Source: Mytilus galloprovincialis (taxonomy: Eukaryota > Mollusca > Bivalvia > Mytilida > Mytilidae). From it: 64,000 nt of DNA. Position 1 is the first letter of the stretch. Each line of letters begins with the position of its first letter. Positions 21,697 through 33,679 of the stretch are shown here, piece after piece. A model generated the notes under the pieces. It worked only from the letters and a program-made list of their open reading frames with translations, did not search any database and had not been told where the DNA came from. The stretch covers positions 93,800,571-93,864,570 of the forward strand of contig NC_134846.1 in NCBI RefSeq assembly GCF_965363235.1, read 5' to 3'. The position numbers and the translations under genes are program-made.

Positions 21697-24229
21697 CTTC
21701 CGTGTCCGACAAATTCTGACTGTCACGATCATGTTCATGATTTATATCCGCACGTGCTGCATTATCGTCTGCTACTTCATGAATAGACGACTCTTCGGAA
21801 CTTGCATCTGAGGTACTGGAATGCTCTCTTTCGTTTGACGGACTTGTTATGTTTCTATTTGTACTTTGTCCTTTTAACAATATCTCCTTAAGAGGTACTA
21901 CACTATAGTCTGTGGGTGACTTTAGAGGGGATTTCAGAGTTTCCTTGGCGTTTGATGAAGGTGATAGTGATAAACTTAGTGATTCTCGATCTTTATTCTT
22001 GTTCGTATAAGGATGTTGTCCATCGTCAACTTTAGAGTTCCTGATCTTATCTAAACTCGGCAAATATGGCGTCGAAGCAACCGTATAAGATGGCTTAGGG
22101 AAATTATATGAACGTTCTTTCGTTCCATGCTCGTTTTTCACAGAGAACTGTTTTGAGATTTCCATCAGAGGCTTTATAGACTTCGCCTCAGCGTTAGTAT
22201 TTATTGGTTCTTTAAAAGTTTCGTCTGTGAGTTTTGCACGAGGGTAACGGAATTTCGGGGGTTGGATTTTACTAATGTCAAAGGTTTTCTTCTCCCTAAA
22301 TTCCTCCCTTGTAGGTTCTGACACATTGGAGGCGGTAACGGTGTCTACAGGTTGTTTAATTTCAGTAGTGTCATGTTTTCCTTCATCAAGTATTTTCATT
22401 ATTGCAAACTGAGAGTACGGTAATGTTGCACTTTTAGGCCTCTCTTTGCTTTCTAAATTGTGTTGTCTCAACGAACTTGTTCTCGGGGGTTTTGGTGGAG
22501 GTTTTCCAGGTACTGATGAGGTTCTCGAAAAACTTTTACTAGCAGATCTAAAACTGTCGGGTTTATCAGAACAATCGATAATCTTTTCAGTATCACAACT
22601 AAGCTGACGGGTAGAAACGGATTTCCCTCGGGCAAAATCACGCTCCCGAGTTTGTTGAAAGCTTTTAGATCTTTTTGGCTTTGTGACAATAGTTTCTTTT
22701 ATAAAATCAGAACCACGAGAAAATTCTTTATACATAACACCCTGCGGATCTGGATCAACAGTATGGTATTTCTGCAATAACGCTTGTTTTTCTGTAAATG
22801 ACAAGTCTTGATTATCATTTTCGGTATCTTCTTTGTCGTCTAGTTCGTCCTGAATAACCAGTTCAGTCGACAACCTATTATCCGATCCCATGATGCTATT
22901 CTCGGACAAACTGCTCAAGTTACATCCGTTTATTATATGATCCGAAAGTAGATCCGAAATTCCTGAATTGTTCGAGATAACCGGCGACTGTAATGCGGCC
23001 GAAAGACAGAGTAGCGCTTCCTGTTCCGCATCTACCTGCTTAACTTCGGTGAATTCGTTCGAACGTGAAACATTGCCGTGTGAAGACAAGGAAATGCATT
23101 CATGACCTTCAAAGTCTGCATCCGTTATTGAAATTGGGATAAAAGAATCTTGTATACCATCGTCCCTAATAACCTCCTCGTACGGAGGCAAGCCTTCCAT
23201 GTCGTTACTAATTAGCTCAAAACTGTCACCATTGTTAGCAAGACATTCGCGATTAGCGGTAACTATATTAACACACGCTTGTTCTACCAAGCCTTCATTT
23301 ACTAATTCTTCGTTTGTATCTGGTTTATTCGCATACCTATCAGGACTATGTTGTCGAACGGAGGCTCGTTGACTTCTTTCTCGACGGTCTTTGTCTGACG
23401 AATGACGTCGTTCTCGGTCTGATGAGTGACGTTTTTCCCTCTCCGACGAATGACGCCTTTCTCTATCTGACGAATATTGCCTGTCATCCTCTGTCGGACG
23501 ATTGTTACTTCTTTGGGAAGAATTGAGACCCTTGTTTCGCTTTTTATCATCTCGTTTCCTTTCTCTGGAATGATGCTCAGCAGAATCCAAATGTTCACCG
23601 GAAGTTGATGGCTGTTCACCAGAGACATATATACCACCACTTGACTTCTGCTTACGTCTTTTTTTAGATTTTGACATTAAAGGAGCAGAGCTTGATTGGC
23701 TTCCTCTGTCAGTACCCCTACGAAATTCGTCCCTGATTTGTCCCTCTTCTTGGGATACAGGAGGGTGTTTAGGTTTCGGGCGACAACAGACATGTTTGAT
23801 ACAAATTATTGAACAGATTAGTGATAAGATAGTTTGTAATGTCCCTGTTCCCAGTAACATGCCGTGAATTAGTCGAGTATTCGGGTGGCGGTAGACTGTT
23901 TCAAGATAAAATTTACTACCATATATAAGTCCACCAACGGACAAGGCTATCACACCAAACGAAGCCAGACATGAGAACATAGAGAACATCATAAATGTCT
24001 TTACAACACATACTCCTCGCGTTTGTGCGGAAGCTATTCCAAAGAATCCAGAGATTGCAATCACAGAACCGCTCCATATCCCGGTTGCAACGTAATGTCC
24101 CCATATCTGGTTAACAAGTCCAATTACAGAGAGGGATATACTAGCTACTCCGACAATTATAGAAATAATGGAAACAGCGAGCACTTTATACGTAGGAAAA
24201 TTAAACAGCAACCTTATACGTAATGACAT
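21697..24229 (-). CDS. four-TM CD20-like protein with PPxY and Ser/Arg-rich tail (large exon)
   Basis: The ATG at 24,229-24,227 has a fair context (AAG ATG T) and follows an in-frame upstream TAA. About 844 codons run to AAG|GTAAAC at 21,697/21,696, a good donor, so at least one more exon is likely; reading past the donor adds only seven residues. Four hydrophobic spans lie at about residues 16-39, 49-66, 79-103 and 123-146, with short loops and a Cys-rich end (IICIKHVCC). The long cytosolic tail has an acidic/basic repeat SSDRERRHSS (about 253-280), LPPYEEV (about 347-353, a WW-domain ligand) and KPPPKPPR (an SH3-type ligand). TM layout plus a PY motif recalls ENTREP/FAM189 and MS4A/sarcospan proteins, but the large extracellular Cys loop of ENTREP is missing. 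A trafficking or ubiquitin-ligase adaptor role is inference. Confidence 0.75.
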
Positions 24230-25130
24230 CTTATAGTAACGATCCAGGTATTCCAATTGTTATTAATCATAGTAGATATTGAACTGCTATTTACCTGTTT
24301 CAGCTGTTGACAATCTTTAAATCATTGATTTATTTACCGATATACGTATAACCGATTTTTAATCAAAACACTAATTTGTTTTCTACAAGCTTTATAGTCG
24401 TTATACATCTGATCGTAAATTTCACTTATATCGTCTGTTGTGTACATTCATTTTACTATTTTGAATCAACAGAATTACACTAAAGTAGTATATGCACATG
24501 TACAGGTGTTGTAAACATATTTACCTGTGCAGGTAAAATATTCTAAATACGGACCGAAAGAATGCTCTGGATTGGTCAATGCAGAAATTTTGAGCCATTG
24601 AAATATATTGTATTATAAAAACCTTCTAGAAAACGTCCTATTACCAATCTGTAATTTCACACAACAACATACAGCGTCAAATTCGAAATCTTATTATTTT
24701 TGTTATCTCAACTGACCAGAAGACCACGTCGGTTATTGCCATCGCTCGTCTGCATGTCTCCCGTACAGATTTTCAAAGATCTTCTCTGAAACTGCTGAAC
24801 CAAGTTAAAAAAAAAGTAGGGGTGAATGATCCACAAGGTACATAATACCGGTATAGAGTTTGACGTTTCAAAGGAGCATTGTCTACGAGATTCAAAACAA
24901 TGCGATTTTGTTTTTGCTCAATCTTTATTGAAACAGATATAGTGATATGATAATTCGCCAGGTTATTTCAATTTTATATAATAAAGAAAAGCTTAGGGAT
25001 ATTGCTGCACTTGCAATGATATAATTCGGCCGCACTGGATTCTTATTCATGGTGCCTTCTATTTATTCTCTTAGCTAGAGGTGGGTAACGTATAAACTGG
25101 GCGTGTTCCGCTTTTAAAAGTAATTGAATG
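24230..25130. other. upstream region of the 4-TM gene
   Basis: Should hold the 5' UTR and promoter of the minus-strand gene. A CCAAT motif in minus orientation (GACCAATCC) lies near 24,571-24,579. No other element is clear. Confidence 0.35.
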
Positions 25131-25139
25131 TCATCGCTG

Positions 25140-25320
25140 AAAGTGAACCAAAGGAAACTATTTGTTTGAATGATTCGATCCACAAAACTCATTATTATAC
25201 AGGTAAAAGCGATGATTAACATAATTGTTTAACCTATTATATGAAATCAAACAGACCTAGCAAAATTCAATTGCACGTGTTCGCTTTCTATTTATATCCA
25301 TATTTAAATCAGGTAATATG
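25140..25320 (-). repeat. dispersed repeat fragment
   Basis: Shares AATTCAATTGCACGTGTT, ATTCGATCC and related words with 32,690-33,230 in the opposite orientation. Confidence 0.5.
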
Positions 25321-25479
25321 ATCGTCAGAATTCTTCAGAGATCATCTCGATGGCTGATTAGGTTTTGTGTGTTTGTCAATTATATTGAAAAACAAAAAAT
25401 GATTTTTTAATAAACTGTGCCTAGTTATATCAGATCTTCGAGAATAACTTAACTGGTTGCAATGAAGGTAGAAAATAAT

Positions 25480-25676
25480 ATCAAAATTGACCATATTAAC
25501 CCGGGGGTCGATCCTAGCTCATTATAGCCTCTAGATAGTGTATTTTTCAAAGAAAAACAAACAAGAATATTAAGACTTGGATTATTTCTTAAACTAAATT
25601 GTCGTCCTGAATATGCATGAAATATTTGCCACTGGACGTTAAGCAACCAACAATCAATCAATCAATCAATCTTAAA
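25480..25676 (+). repeat. SINE-like repeat with (AATC)n tail
   Basis: Ends TTGCCACTGGACGTTAAGCA followed by a (CAAT)n run. A reverse-complement fragment lies at 31,855-31,910. No tRNA promoter boxes are visible in this piece. Confidence 0.55.
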
Positions 25677-26255
25677 CTAAATTGTTTCGAAGAAAAAATT
25701 CATTCCATGAATAGAACTATTCGGACATTTATACTAAAATAATCGAAAAATAATAAATATTTTCAAATCGTTATTTTTATTACTGCTGTATACAGTTGCA
25801 AAATTCTTTGAATAAATGTTACATATACCCAAATATCTTCATGACCAATAGAACACTCATACTAAAAAATGGTTAACAGAAAACACATTAGCGAAACAAA
25901 AAATAATTTCCAGTAGACAAAATCAGACAACCAAAAATTTTACACGCGAAACTCTATGACAAATTTGCGACAAAAGATACGATTTTCTTTTTATATTCTT
26001 AGTTTCTCTTTTTTGACGGAGATATGCCTAAAAGTTGTTCTCTGAATATTTCCCGACTCGCGTCCTTCAAGGGGGGAATCTACGTCATCACGCAGGGTGT
26101 TGGCGATTGAAATTGGACCACCATCTTGTCGCTTCAGGGTAAGAATTTTACTTATTATGCCAGTTATATGAGGGTTATGATTATACAAAATAGTCCACCA
26201 AAGACTATATAAAGTAGGAAAATAAATGAGCCATCACTCAAAATAATTGGTTATC

Positions 26256-26519
26256 TCAATTTTGCAAACACTTCGATACCAGTTTTAGGAATTAGGTCAA
26301 ACATGCAGGATATCAGCAAAAATTTTCATAACATCTTGAATATCAAGAACCGCCTGCTTTATCAACAAATGAACATGTCCGAATTCTTTATTGTACTCGG
26401 GAAAATACTTGTTACTCACAAATATCCGTCATTATGGTCGAAAAACGTCTTATTTTAAAAAAAATGGAAAAAAGGATGTCGGCAACACATCGAATCGAAG
26501 AAGGATGTCGGGGACACAT
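26256..26519. repeat. long inverted repeat, left arm
   Basis: Matches 28,064-28,332 in inverse orientation, with several small differences. Contains two GGATGTCGG(C/G)(A/G)ACACAT motifs next to each other. The arms enclose about 1.5 kb that includes a Helitron copy. Confidence 0.85.
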
Positions 26520-26717
26520 CATATCCTATTTTTAACACATATGTTATTCAACATGTCACTAGATCTACTTTCTTATTTTTTCAGATAAAACTAATGATCA
26601 TAACAAGGATTTCGATTCAATTATAAAAGTTACATGAACGTTCATATCAAATTATTAATAGTTTAGTTGATGTAACGTATTATAATGTGTAGTTGAACAA
26701 CGTGTAGTTAAATAATA

Positions 26718-27442
26718 CTAGAACACACCCGTGATATCGCGGGTCCGTGACTGAATTAAACTATATAACTATGCGCAAGCCTTATTTTAGTATTATATTT
26801 TATCCGATAAAGTTATGCCGATTATAAGATAGACAGTTTTCTTTCTCTGCTTTCAAATCTTTCTGTTTGAACCCGTCGAACTGGAACTTATCAATTATTG
26901 GTAATATTAATTATTTGGATAACAAAAGGTCCTGGAATGGAGTATTTTTTAATCAACAGCATTGTCCTATGTTAGTTATAAATAAAGTTGAATTCTTTGA
27001 TTCACTGTTTTATGTCATGCCCGCTAACAAATTGCAAACGGTTCCTATATACACCTTATTTTAAGTCCAGATTTTTAGTATTCGTATTGTTATCTTAGAA
27101 AGTCTTACTGATTAAAATACTACAATAGGTAACAATTTGACAATGATTGAATTTAGTAGTGTCAACCCTGTGATTATGATCCGTGTATATAGCATAATCC
27201 TAAATACACCGTTTGGTGGTGCACCTGTTAGATGAGGAACGTACAGATAAGGTAATAGGTAACAGGTGAATATACTATTGGTATCGGTATCGGACTCCAC
27301 CCGGAACTTCTTAATTATAGGCAATATTAATTACGTGGAAAACAAAAGGGCCTGGAGTGGTGTAATTTTTAATCTGCACCTTTGTAAAGTTTTTACGTGA
27401 TGACGGCTGACAAATTGGACCTCGTAATTTTAGTATTATAGA
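26718..27442 (-). mobile_element. non-autonomous Helitron A
   Basis: On the minus strand it starts TCTATAATACTAAAATTACG (27,442, preceded by A) and ends with a CCCGCGATATCACGGG hairpin, six bases and CTAG (26,718-26,721), then T. The interior has a diverged second copy of the 5' region (26,870-27,060 versus 27,290-27,440). It has no coding capacity. Confidence 0.75.
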
Positions 27443-27559
27443 TTGTTCTTTTAATCTGGTGTCTGGGATGACATTGCTTAATTGTTTGGGTGGAATGCCT
27501 TTACCAGCATAGTTTCCCATGAGATCTTTTTGTACTGTAGAGACATGAAAGTTCGATTA

Positions 27560-27870
27560 AAAAAAAAATAACTATGGTATCATCTGCAAGTAAAAGTGTA
27601 ACGAAACGCACGTCTGGCGTATAAAATTTTAACCCTGATACTTTTTGTTACCTATTATTAGTGTTTTTCTCTGTCCTTTATTTTCTCCCATTTTTTTGTA
27701 TTGTAATCCTGTCAGGTAACGTTGTCATTTTAATGTTAAATTTGTCATTGCCATTTAAAGCGGAAGATATGGCATGTCACAAAACCAGGTTCAATCCACC
27801 ATTTTTTTTAAATGTCCTGTACCAAGTCAGGAAAATTGCCATTGTTATATAATCCTGTGGAACCCCTGGC
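27560..27870 (+). repeat. fragments of dispersed repeats
   Basis: AACGAAACGCACGTCTGGCG (about 27,600) and CAGGTTCAATCCACCATTTT (about 27,785) are common mussel repeat words. The second recurs at 48,625-48,795. Confidence 0.55.
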
Positions 27871-28063
27871 TTGGTTGAAACGAAATCTGATTTTCACCTT
27901 CTAAAACTATTTTTTTTTCTCGAATATTTACAAAAATTGAATCCTGAAATTGAGTGCATGAAATGGAAACAAGCAAGGAACACTAAGACTGTTTTTTTTT
28001 ATCGTATCTTTATAATGGTTGATAAAATAAAAGGACAATTACATTGTGATTGTTAATATATTA

Positions 28064-28332
28064 ATGTGTCCCCGACATCCTTCGATATTCGATGTGTTGC
28101 CGACATCCTTTATCCATTTTTAAAAAAATTGACGTTTTTCGACCATAATGACGGATATTTGTGAATAACAAGTATTTTCCCGAGTACAATAAAGAATTCG
28201 AACATGTTCATTTGTCAGCAGGCGGTTAAGACAAACTTCTTGATATTCAAGATGTTGTTATGAAAAATTTTGCCGATATCCTGCATGTTTGACCTAATTT
28301 CTAAAACTGGTATCGAAGTGTTTGCAAAATTC
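28064..28332. repeat. long inverted repeat, right arm
   Basis: Inverse partner of 26,256-26,519. Its outer edge abuts a truncated Helitron B. Confidence 0.85.
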
Positions 28333-28814
28333 TTTGATTCGCTGTTTTACGTCATGCCCGCTAACAAATTGAAAACTGTACCTAAACGCCTTATTTTTAG
28401 TCCAGATTTTTATTTTTCGCATTGTTATCTTAGAAAGTCTTACTGATTAAAATACTACAGTATTAAGGTAACAATTTGACAATTTAGTAGTGTCAATCAT
28501 GTGATTATGACCCGTGTATATAGCATATTAATCCTGAATACACCGTTTGGTGGTGTGCCTGTCAGATGCGGAACGTACAGATAAGGTAATATGAAACAGG
28601 TGAATATACTATTGGTATCGGTATCGGACTCGACTCGGAACTTCTTAATTATTGGCAATATTAATTACGTGGAAAACAAAAGGGCCTTGAGTGGTGTAAT
28701 TTTTAATCTACACCTTTGTACTATATTAGTTATATATAAAGTTGAATTCTTTGATTCGTCGTTATTACGTGATGACGGCTGACAAATTGGACCTCGTAAT
28801 TTTAGTATTATAGA
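28333..28814 (-). mobile_element. truncated Helitron B
   Basis: Direct-orientation relative of 26,989-27,442, including the intact 5' terminus TCTATAATACT at 28,814. The 3' hairpin/CTAG end is missing because the inverted-repeat arm begins there. Confidence 0.75.
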
Positions 28815-29294
28815 TGTAAGCAATTGAAACCAGTAGTAAAATCTTTAATATTGATTTGATTCTTACCTTGATTTGTGTTTTTTCATTTCATAATTCCTGA
28901 CAGCCCTCGGTGTGTTATACCTTAAAGGGGCACTAGCTGTCAAATTCGTGGTTTTCGTAGATTCGTTTCGTGTGTATTTTAGTCCAGACGCCATCTAAGA
29001 TCTAACTTTCTATCGATTAGTCTCGATCATCCAGCCGCTTTATTTTTCAAAGTAGAGCGTCTGGATGACAAGTGATATAAAAATGGTAATTTATGACATT
29101 CGGAATAGTATCGGCTTTTTAAGCTTGTTTTTAAAGATAATGTCCAAGACGAATAACCAAGAAGTTGGTTATTGACTTCGGAAGAAATTATATTGCGATA
29201 ATACTATTGAAAAGCCCGAGTGTACCGATTGTTGTTTAAAGCTATTTATATTTTGTTTGTGACGACATACAAGTCGTGGAAAACACCAGACAGC
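28815..29294 (+). other. probable promoter and 5' UTR of the small gene
   Basis: Lies ahead of the ATG at 29,295. It contains CTTAAAGGGGCACTAGCTGTC, a motif whose inverted relative is at 33,205-33,225. No TATA box is clear. Confidence 0.35.
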
Positions 29295-29340
29295 ATGGCT
29301 TCCATGACCGCGAAGGAAAATAACAGCACATCAAACCTTG
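29295..29340 (+). CDS. small-protein gene, coding exon 1
   Basis: The ATG at 29,295 (CAGC ATG G, good context) gives MASMTAKENNSTSNL plus one base, then a consensus donor G|GTAAGA at 29,340/29,341. The phase-1 border fits the acceptor at 31,416/31,417, making a 44-codon ORF. The exon alone is too short to judge; support comes from the matching splice sites and phase. I do not recognise the protein. It has no signal peptide or membrane span. Confidence 0.5.
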
Positions 29341-31416
29341 GTAAGATGATATAACACCACAAACTGTTACATAAATTTTAATGCAAACTGAAACAACGAG
29401 TAGTTATATATTCTTTCATGCATGTCCGTGCTACGTAAGCAAGTTAATAATCATACAATAAATGGCAACTGGGACCACTCGAACAGTCGTGTGTACGCTA
29501 TAAATACATTTTGGGGTTGTTAACTTTAAAAATACTTGATGGAAAAGTAATATGACGCCAAAATATGAACTTCATCCAAGATAAATTTGTTGTATTTATA
29601 TGTAGTGTATAAAGGAGTTTGCATTTTGATATGTGTAAAAAAAAAAGGGGGGAAAGGAGAGATGCGCAATGTTGTACACATTTGAAGGAGGGAACGCAAT
29701 TCAAAAACATAAGCAGACGAAAAACAAACAAAGTATATCTAGAAGATGCCACTGATTTTGTACATACACCAAACGGTCAACATGATTTATGCTCGATTTT
29801 TTTTAAAACAAATGCATTTAGCTGATACAAACATTTAAGAAGTGCGACACGTTGTTATGAAAAGTAATTTAAATATACTGTTAGTAAACAAAGTCTGGAC
29901 TGGTCAACTTAAAAACGAAAAATACTTTTTTGCACTTTTAAGAGGCATTTTTTTCACACTAAAACAAGTCCTTAAAAGAATACAAATGTTGTCAGTGAAT
30001 ATATACCAATTGGCTATCTAAACCTTGAAACAAAACCATGGCATGAGGAATACACTGTAAAATTAATTTGTTTTTGATGTAAAACAAGACAGTAAAACAA
30101 TAGATGCAGCATCAATGAAAGGAGGTGTCAATGAGGCAGCAACCGGTGAACCCAATGACATACATTACCAAAAGTAGACATCAACATGATTAAGAGGACA
30201 TCTTGTTGACTTAAACAAAAATTGAGAATAAAAGTACCAAAAGGTCAACATTATACAAGCAAGAACATGCGGTATGAATACCAATGAGACAACTATCCAC
30301 CCCAAGTTCAAAGGAGGTGGATGAGAGCAAGTATAGGCAACTGCATGTATGGCCTTTAACAGTGATAAAAATTCATGCATAATTTTGATAGAGAATACAG
30401 ACAGGGAATGTGTCAAAGAGACATTAACCCGACAAGAGAGCAGGAAACAACCCAATGCCACCAATGGGTCGTGTCATCACCACAGCGAGATAATCTCGCA
30501 TCCCGTAGCGGAATTCAGCTTGCACCAAGACATTTCTAAATGTATATTTCTATATGATTTATGTTTTTTTCCAAACATTTTGTTTTTCATATATGCTATG
30601 CTGGTGACCAAAAATTAATATGATTTTAACATTTACTTTATTTTGTAGACAAACCAATGATGATTTCGGGACACAGTTGTTATGTGTTAAATGTGAAGAA
30701 TTAAAAAAAACTATATAAATATTCGAATTTTCATTGTATCATAAACAGCTTCAATTTTATAAGAAAAAAGATTCAAAGATTTTTTTTTTAATTACTGCAG
30801 CAGCAATCATTATAAATAAATCACAGTATCAAAAATGTTGGGTTAACATTATTTTGACAGCAACCACAAAGCGAAAAAAGGTACACAGACATATATTAAG
30901 TAAATGAAACAAACATCAAGAAACACATTGTTGTCAGATATGTCGGAGAATTTTAAAGATTTGTATTAACAAATTAAAAATCATATAAACAATTTAACAG
31001 TTTTCATGTTTGCGTTGTATCTCATTTACATGTCTGGCCCTTCTCAGTTAACTATATGGTATGGAGTTTTCTTAATATTGGAGGCCGAGCAGTGATTCTA
31101 TTTGCGAATATCCATGTCATTTGAACTCTGCTGGGTTGTTGCCTTATTAGCAATTTCCTTATTTTATATAAAGGTTCACATGTACAGGAGAATTCGAAGT
31201 TGTTGTTTTTGTGAAGCTGCCCTTTTATACAAAAGTCATGATGGATATTATAATAGTTTGTAGTAGGAGAATACACTTTTCAGTTATTTTTTGTATAAGT
31301 TATCATGCAGTATGGGATAAATCCCATTCCACCTTTTCAATGTGATTGATTCAAACATGCATTCAAAGAGTATTGGGTTTCATGAATGACTGGTTAACTT
31401 CTGTATTTCTTCATAG
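29341..31416 (+). other. candidate intron of the small gene
   Basis: GT...AG bounded, 2.08 kb. It contains a minus-orientation dispersed repeat at about 30,265-30,530 (TGCGGTATGAATACCAATGAG, GGGAATGTGTCAAAGAGACA, CACCAATGGGTCG). The rest is AT-rich and unrecognised. Confidence 0.45.
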
Positions 31417-31505
31417 ACACGGAGACTGGCAAAGTGGTATTGTGTGAAGGTTGGTCCCCAAATGTTTTCTTCCCAAAAGGATTAGGCGATATAGATTATT
31501 GGTGA
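31417..31505 (+). CDS. small-protein gene, coding exon 2 and stop
   Basis: Follows a pyrimidine-rich acceptor (TTTCTTCATAG). Joined in phase it reads D-TETGKVVLCEG, then WSPNVFFPKGLGDIDYW and TGA at 31,503-31,505. AATAAA lies 50 bases after the stop (about 31,556), a plausible poly(A) signal. The product would be 44 residues, soluble, with an aromatic C-terminus. Alternatives: a chance ORF, or an isoform of a longer gene whose other exons I did not find. Confidence 0.5.
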
Positions 31506-31569
31506 AACATTCAGACTATTCTGTCGTTAGCAATTTTAAGATCAGTTAATTTTGTAAATAAAAATTGAG

Positions 31570-32689
31570 TTGACTCATTGTGTGATCTCACTGATCTGCC
31601 AGTGATAATTTGTTAAACAGGGTTTTTAAATTTTACATTGTAATCTTAGAGTTGTTTTTCTTTCCATAAACGTAACTTGATGTGTGCTTTTCGAGTAAGG
31701 TAAGTGCGTCAGATATTTGAAAGATTATTATAAAAAGGAAAGCATAAATTATAACAAGAATTTACAGAAATAAGACTGAATGAGACAAAACTAAGAAAAA
31801 TGGATAAAAATTAAAATTAAGGAATACAGACTAACGTGGCTACAATATACCGACTATTGGTTGCTTAACGTCAAGTGGCAAATATTTCATGTATGTTCAG
31901 GACGATGTGATACAATATAAAGAATAGAGAATATATATAGTGGTGTGCTATAATATGAAAATAGAGAAAAATGGTAGTTTATAGTATGAAGATAAGAGAA
32001 TATTAAACGTGGTGTGTTAAAATATAAAAATAGATCTTCAAGTTGGGTTGCTTGGTTATCGTCTTGTGGTAAATAATGGTAATGTTCAGGACGAAAAAAA
32101 AATAACAATAATTATAAAGATGAGGTCCTAAATTATAGCCCGTTGGGGATACATGTTCGAGAAATTATAACTCGCCAGAAAATTAAGGTATATTGGATTA
32201 TGTACAACGGTCCACCTACGGATCCCTCTCTTAGCGCACAGAGAGCGTGGTATCCTCTATACACGACCAGTGGCGGATCCAGAACTTGTTATAAGGAGGG
32301 CACTATACAGTCATGCTACAGTGTTTCCTTATATGATATAATCAACCAAATTTTTCCCACGAAAAAAAATCATGTCTTTATAATTTTTTTTTACATGTGA
32401 CAAAAATTCAGAAAAAAAGATCGCCGCTAATAATAGTATTTTTTTTTATCGTTCTTTTAAGATTGCCCATCTGCAAGTTGGGCAACAGGATCAGCTACAA
32501 GAATGTCAGTTTTAATAGATATACATGTAACGTTACACTGTTTACTGATCTTTACTGTTGTTATTATTTTTTTTTAAATATAATGGGGATAACGGAAGTG
32601 CTATTTATAGATATGTTCTATATTTAATTATTTGTTACGCCCCTATAAATATCTGACCAGTCCGGTTAATCACCCCAGACGCTATATTT
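31570..32689. other. spacer with repeat fragments
   Basis: 31,855-31,910 and 32,040-32,095 are SINE-like fragments. 32,270-32,370 starts AGTGGCGGATCCAGAACTTG, a truncated GGATCC foldback. No gene seen. Confidence 0.4.
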
Positions 32690-33230
32690 AAATATGCGTC
32701 TGGTTTATCGAGACTATCTATCGATTTGACCTCAGATGACCATATAAGCGCTTAGCGATGTAAACGTGAATAAAGATATGAATAGATTAAAACAACACGT
32801 GCAATTGGATTTTTTTTTTAGGTCTGTTTGAGTTTATGTTATAGATTAAAAATATATGTTTCTCATTGTTTTTTACCGTATAAGAATGATTTTATATGGA
32901 TCGAATGAAATGATTTACCGTAGTTTCACTTTCATTGTTGACATTCTTTTTCTTTAAATAACCAGTACCACGTACAATGCATGCGTTGTCAATCTCTAGC
33001 AAGGGGATACATTGAAGTTCACATGAATACGGATTTAATGAAGTCGACTTATTCACTTGCAAGTGAATGAGTAATTATCAATGTTTCTTCGCTTAATTTG
33101 ACATAATTGAACCATTTTGGCTGCTAAAAGCGAATTATTATTTCAATATTTCACTTTCATTATTGATTGACAAAAAATCTTACTTTAGTTTTTTATATAT
33201 CTTGTAGCGAGTTCCCCTTTAAAGCATGCA
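32690..33230 (+). repeat. dispersed repeat
   Basis: Related in parts to 25,140-25,320 and, at its edges, inverted relative to 28,920-29,075 (CCAGACGC...AGTCTCGAT; AGTTCCCCTTTAAAG). No coding content. Confidence 0.45.
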
Positions 33231-33296
33231 TTAAGTTTAACATAATAGCCCACTCTAAGTTCTTGTTATGGATTGATAAATATTTGAATTAAAATT

Positions 33297-33660
33297 TTTA
33301 TTGAATCTGAATTATTTGAATTCGATATTTTTGCTGAATTTGAATTTGGATTTGAGTTTGATTTTTGCATTTGAATTTGAATTTGAACTTGAATACGAAT
33401 TTGAACTTGAACTTGAATTTGAATTTGAATATAATTTGAATTTGAATGTGTTTGAATTTGTTTGAATTTGAATTTGATTTTATTTAAATTTGAATTTGTT
33501 TGAATTTGTTTAAATTTGAATTTGTTTGAATTTGTTTAAATTTGAATTTGAATTTGTTTGAATTTGAATTTGAATTGGTTTGCATTTGAATTTGAATTTG
33601 AATTGGTTTGCATTTGAATTTGAATTTGAATTGGTTTGCATTTGAATTTGAATTATTGCT
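33297..33660. repeat. (TTTGAA)n hexanucleotide array
   Basis: Imperfect TTTGAA/TTGAAT repeats over about 360 bp, with a higher-order unit of about 30 bp containing TTGGTTTGCA near the right end. The minus-strand ORF (QIQMQTNSNSN) is a by-product of the array. Confidence 0.92.
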
Positions 33661-33679
33661 GCACATAATTGTATGAAAA

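Noticed and set aside
23302..23640. Minus-strand 112-codon ORF inside the four-TM exon
   Set aside because: Shadow of the charged SSDRERRH repeat in another frame.
33484..33666. QIQMQTNSNSN ORF
   Set aside because: Product of the (TTTGAA)n array.
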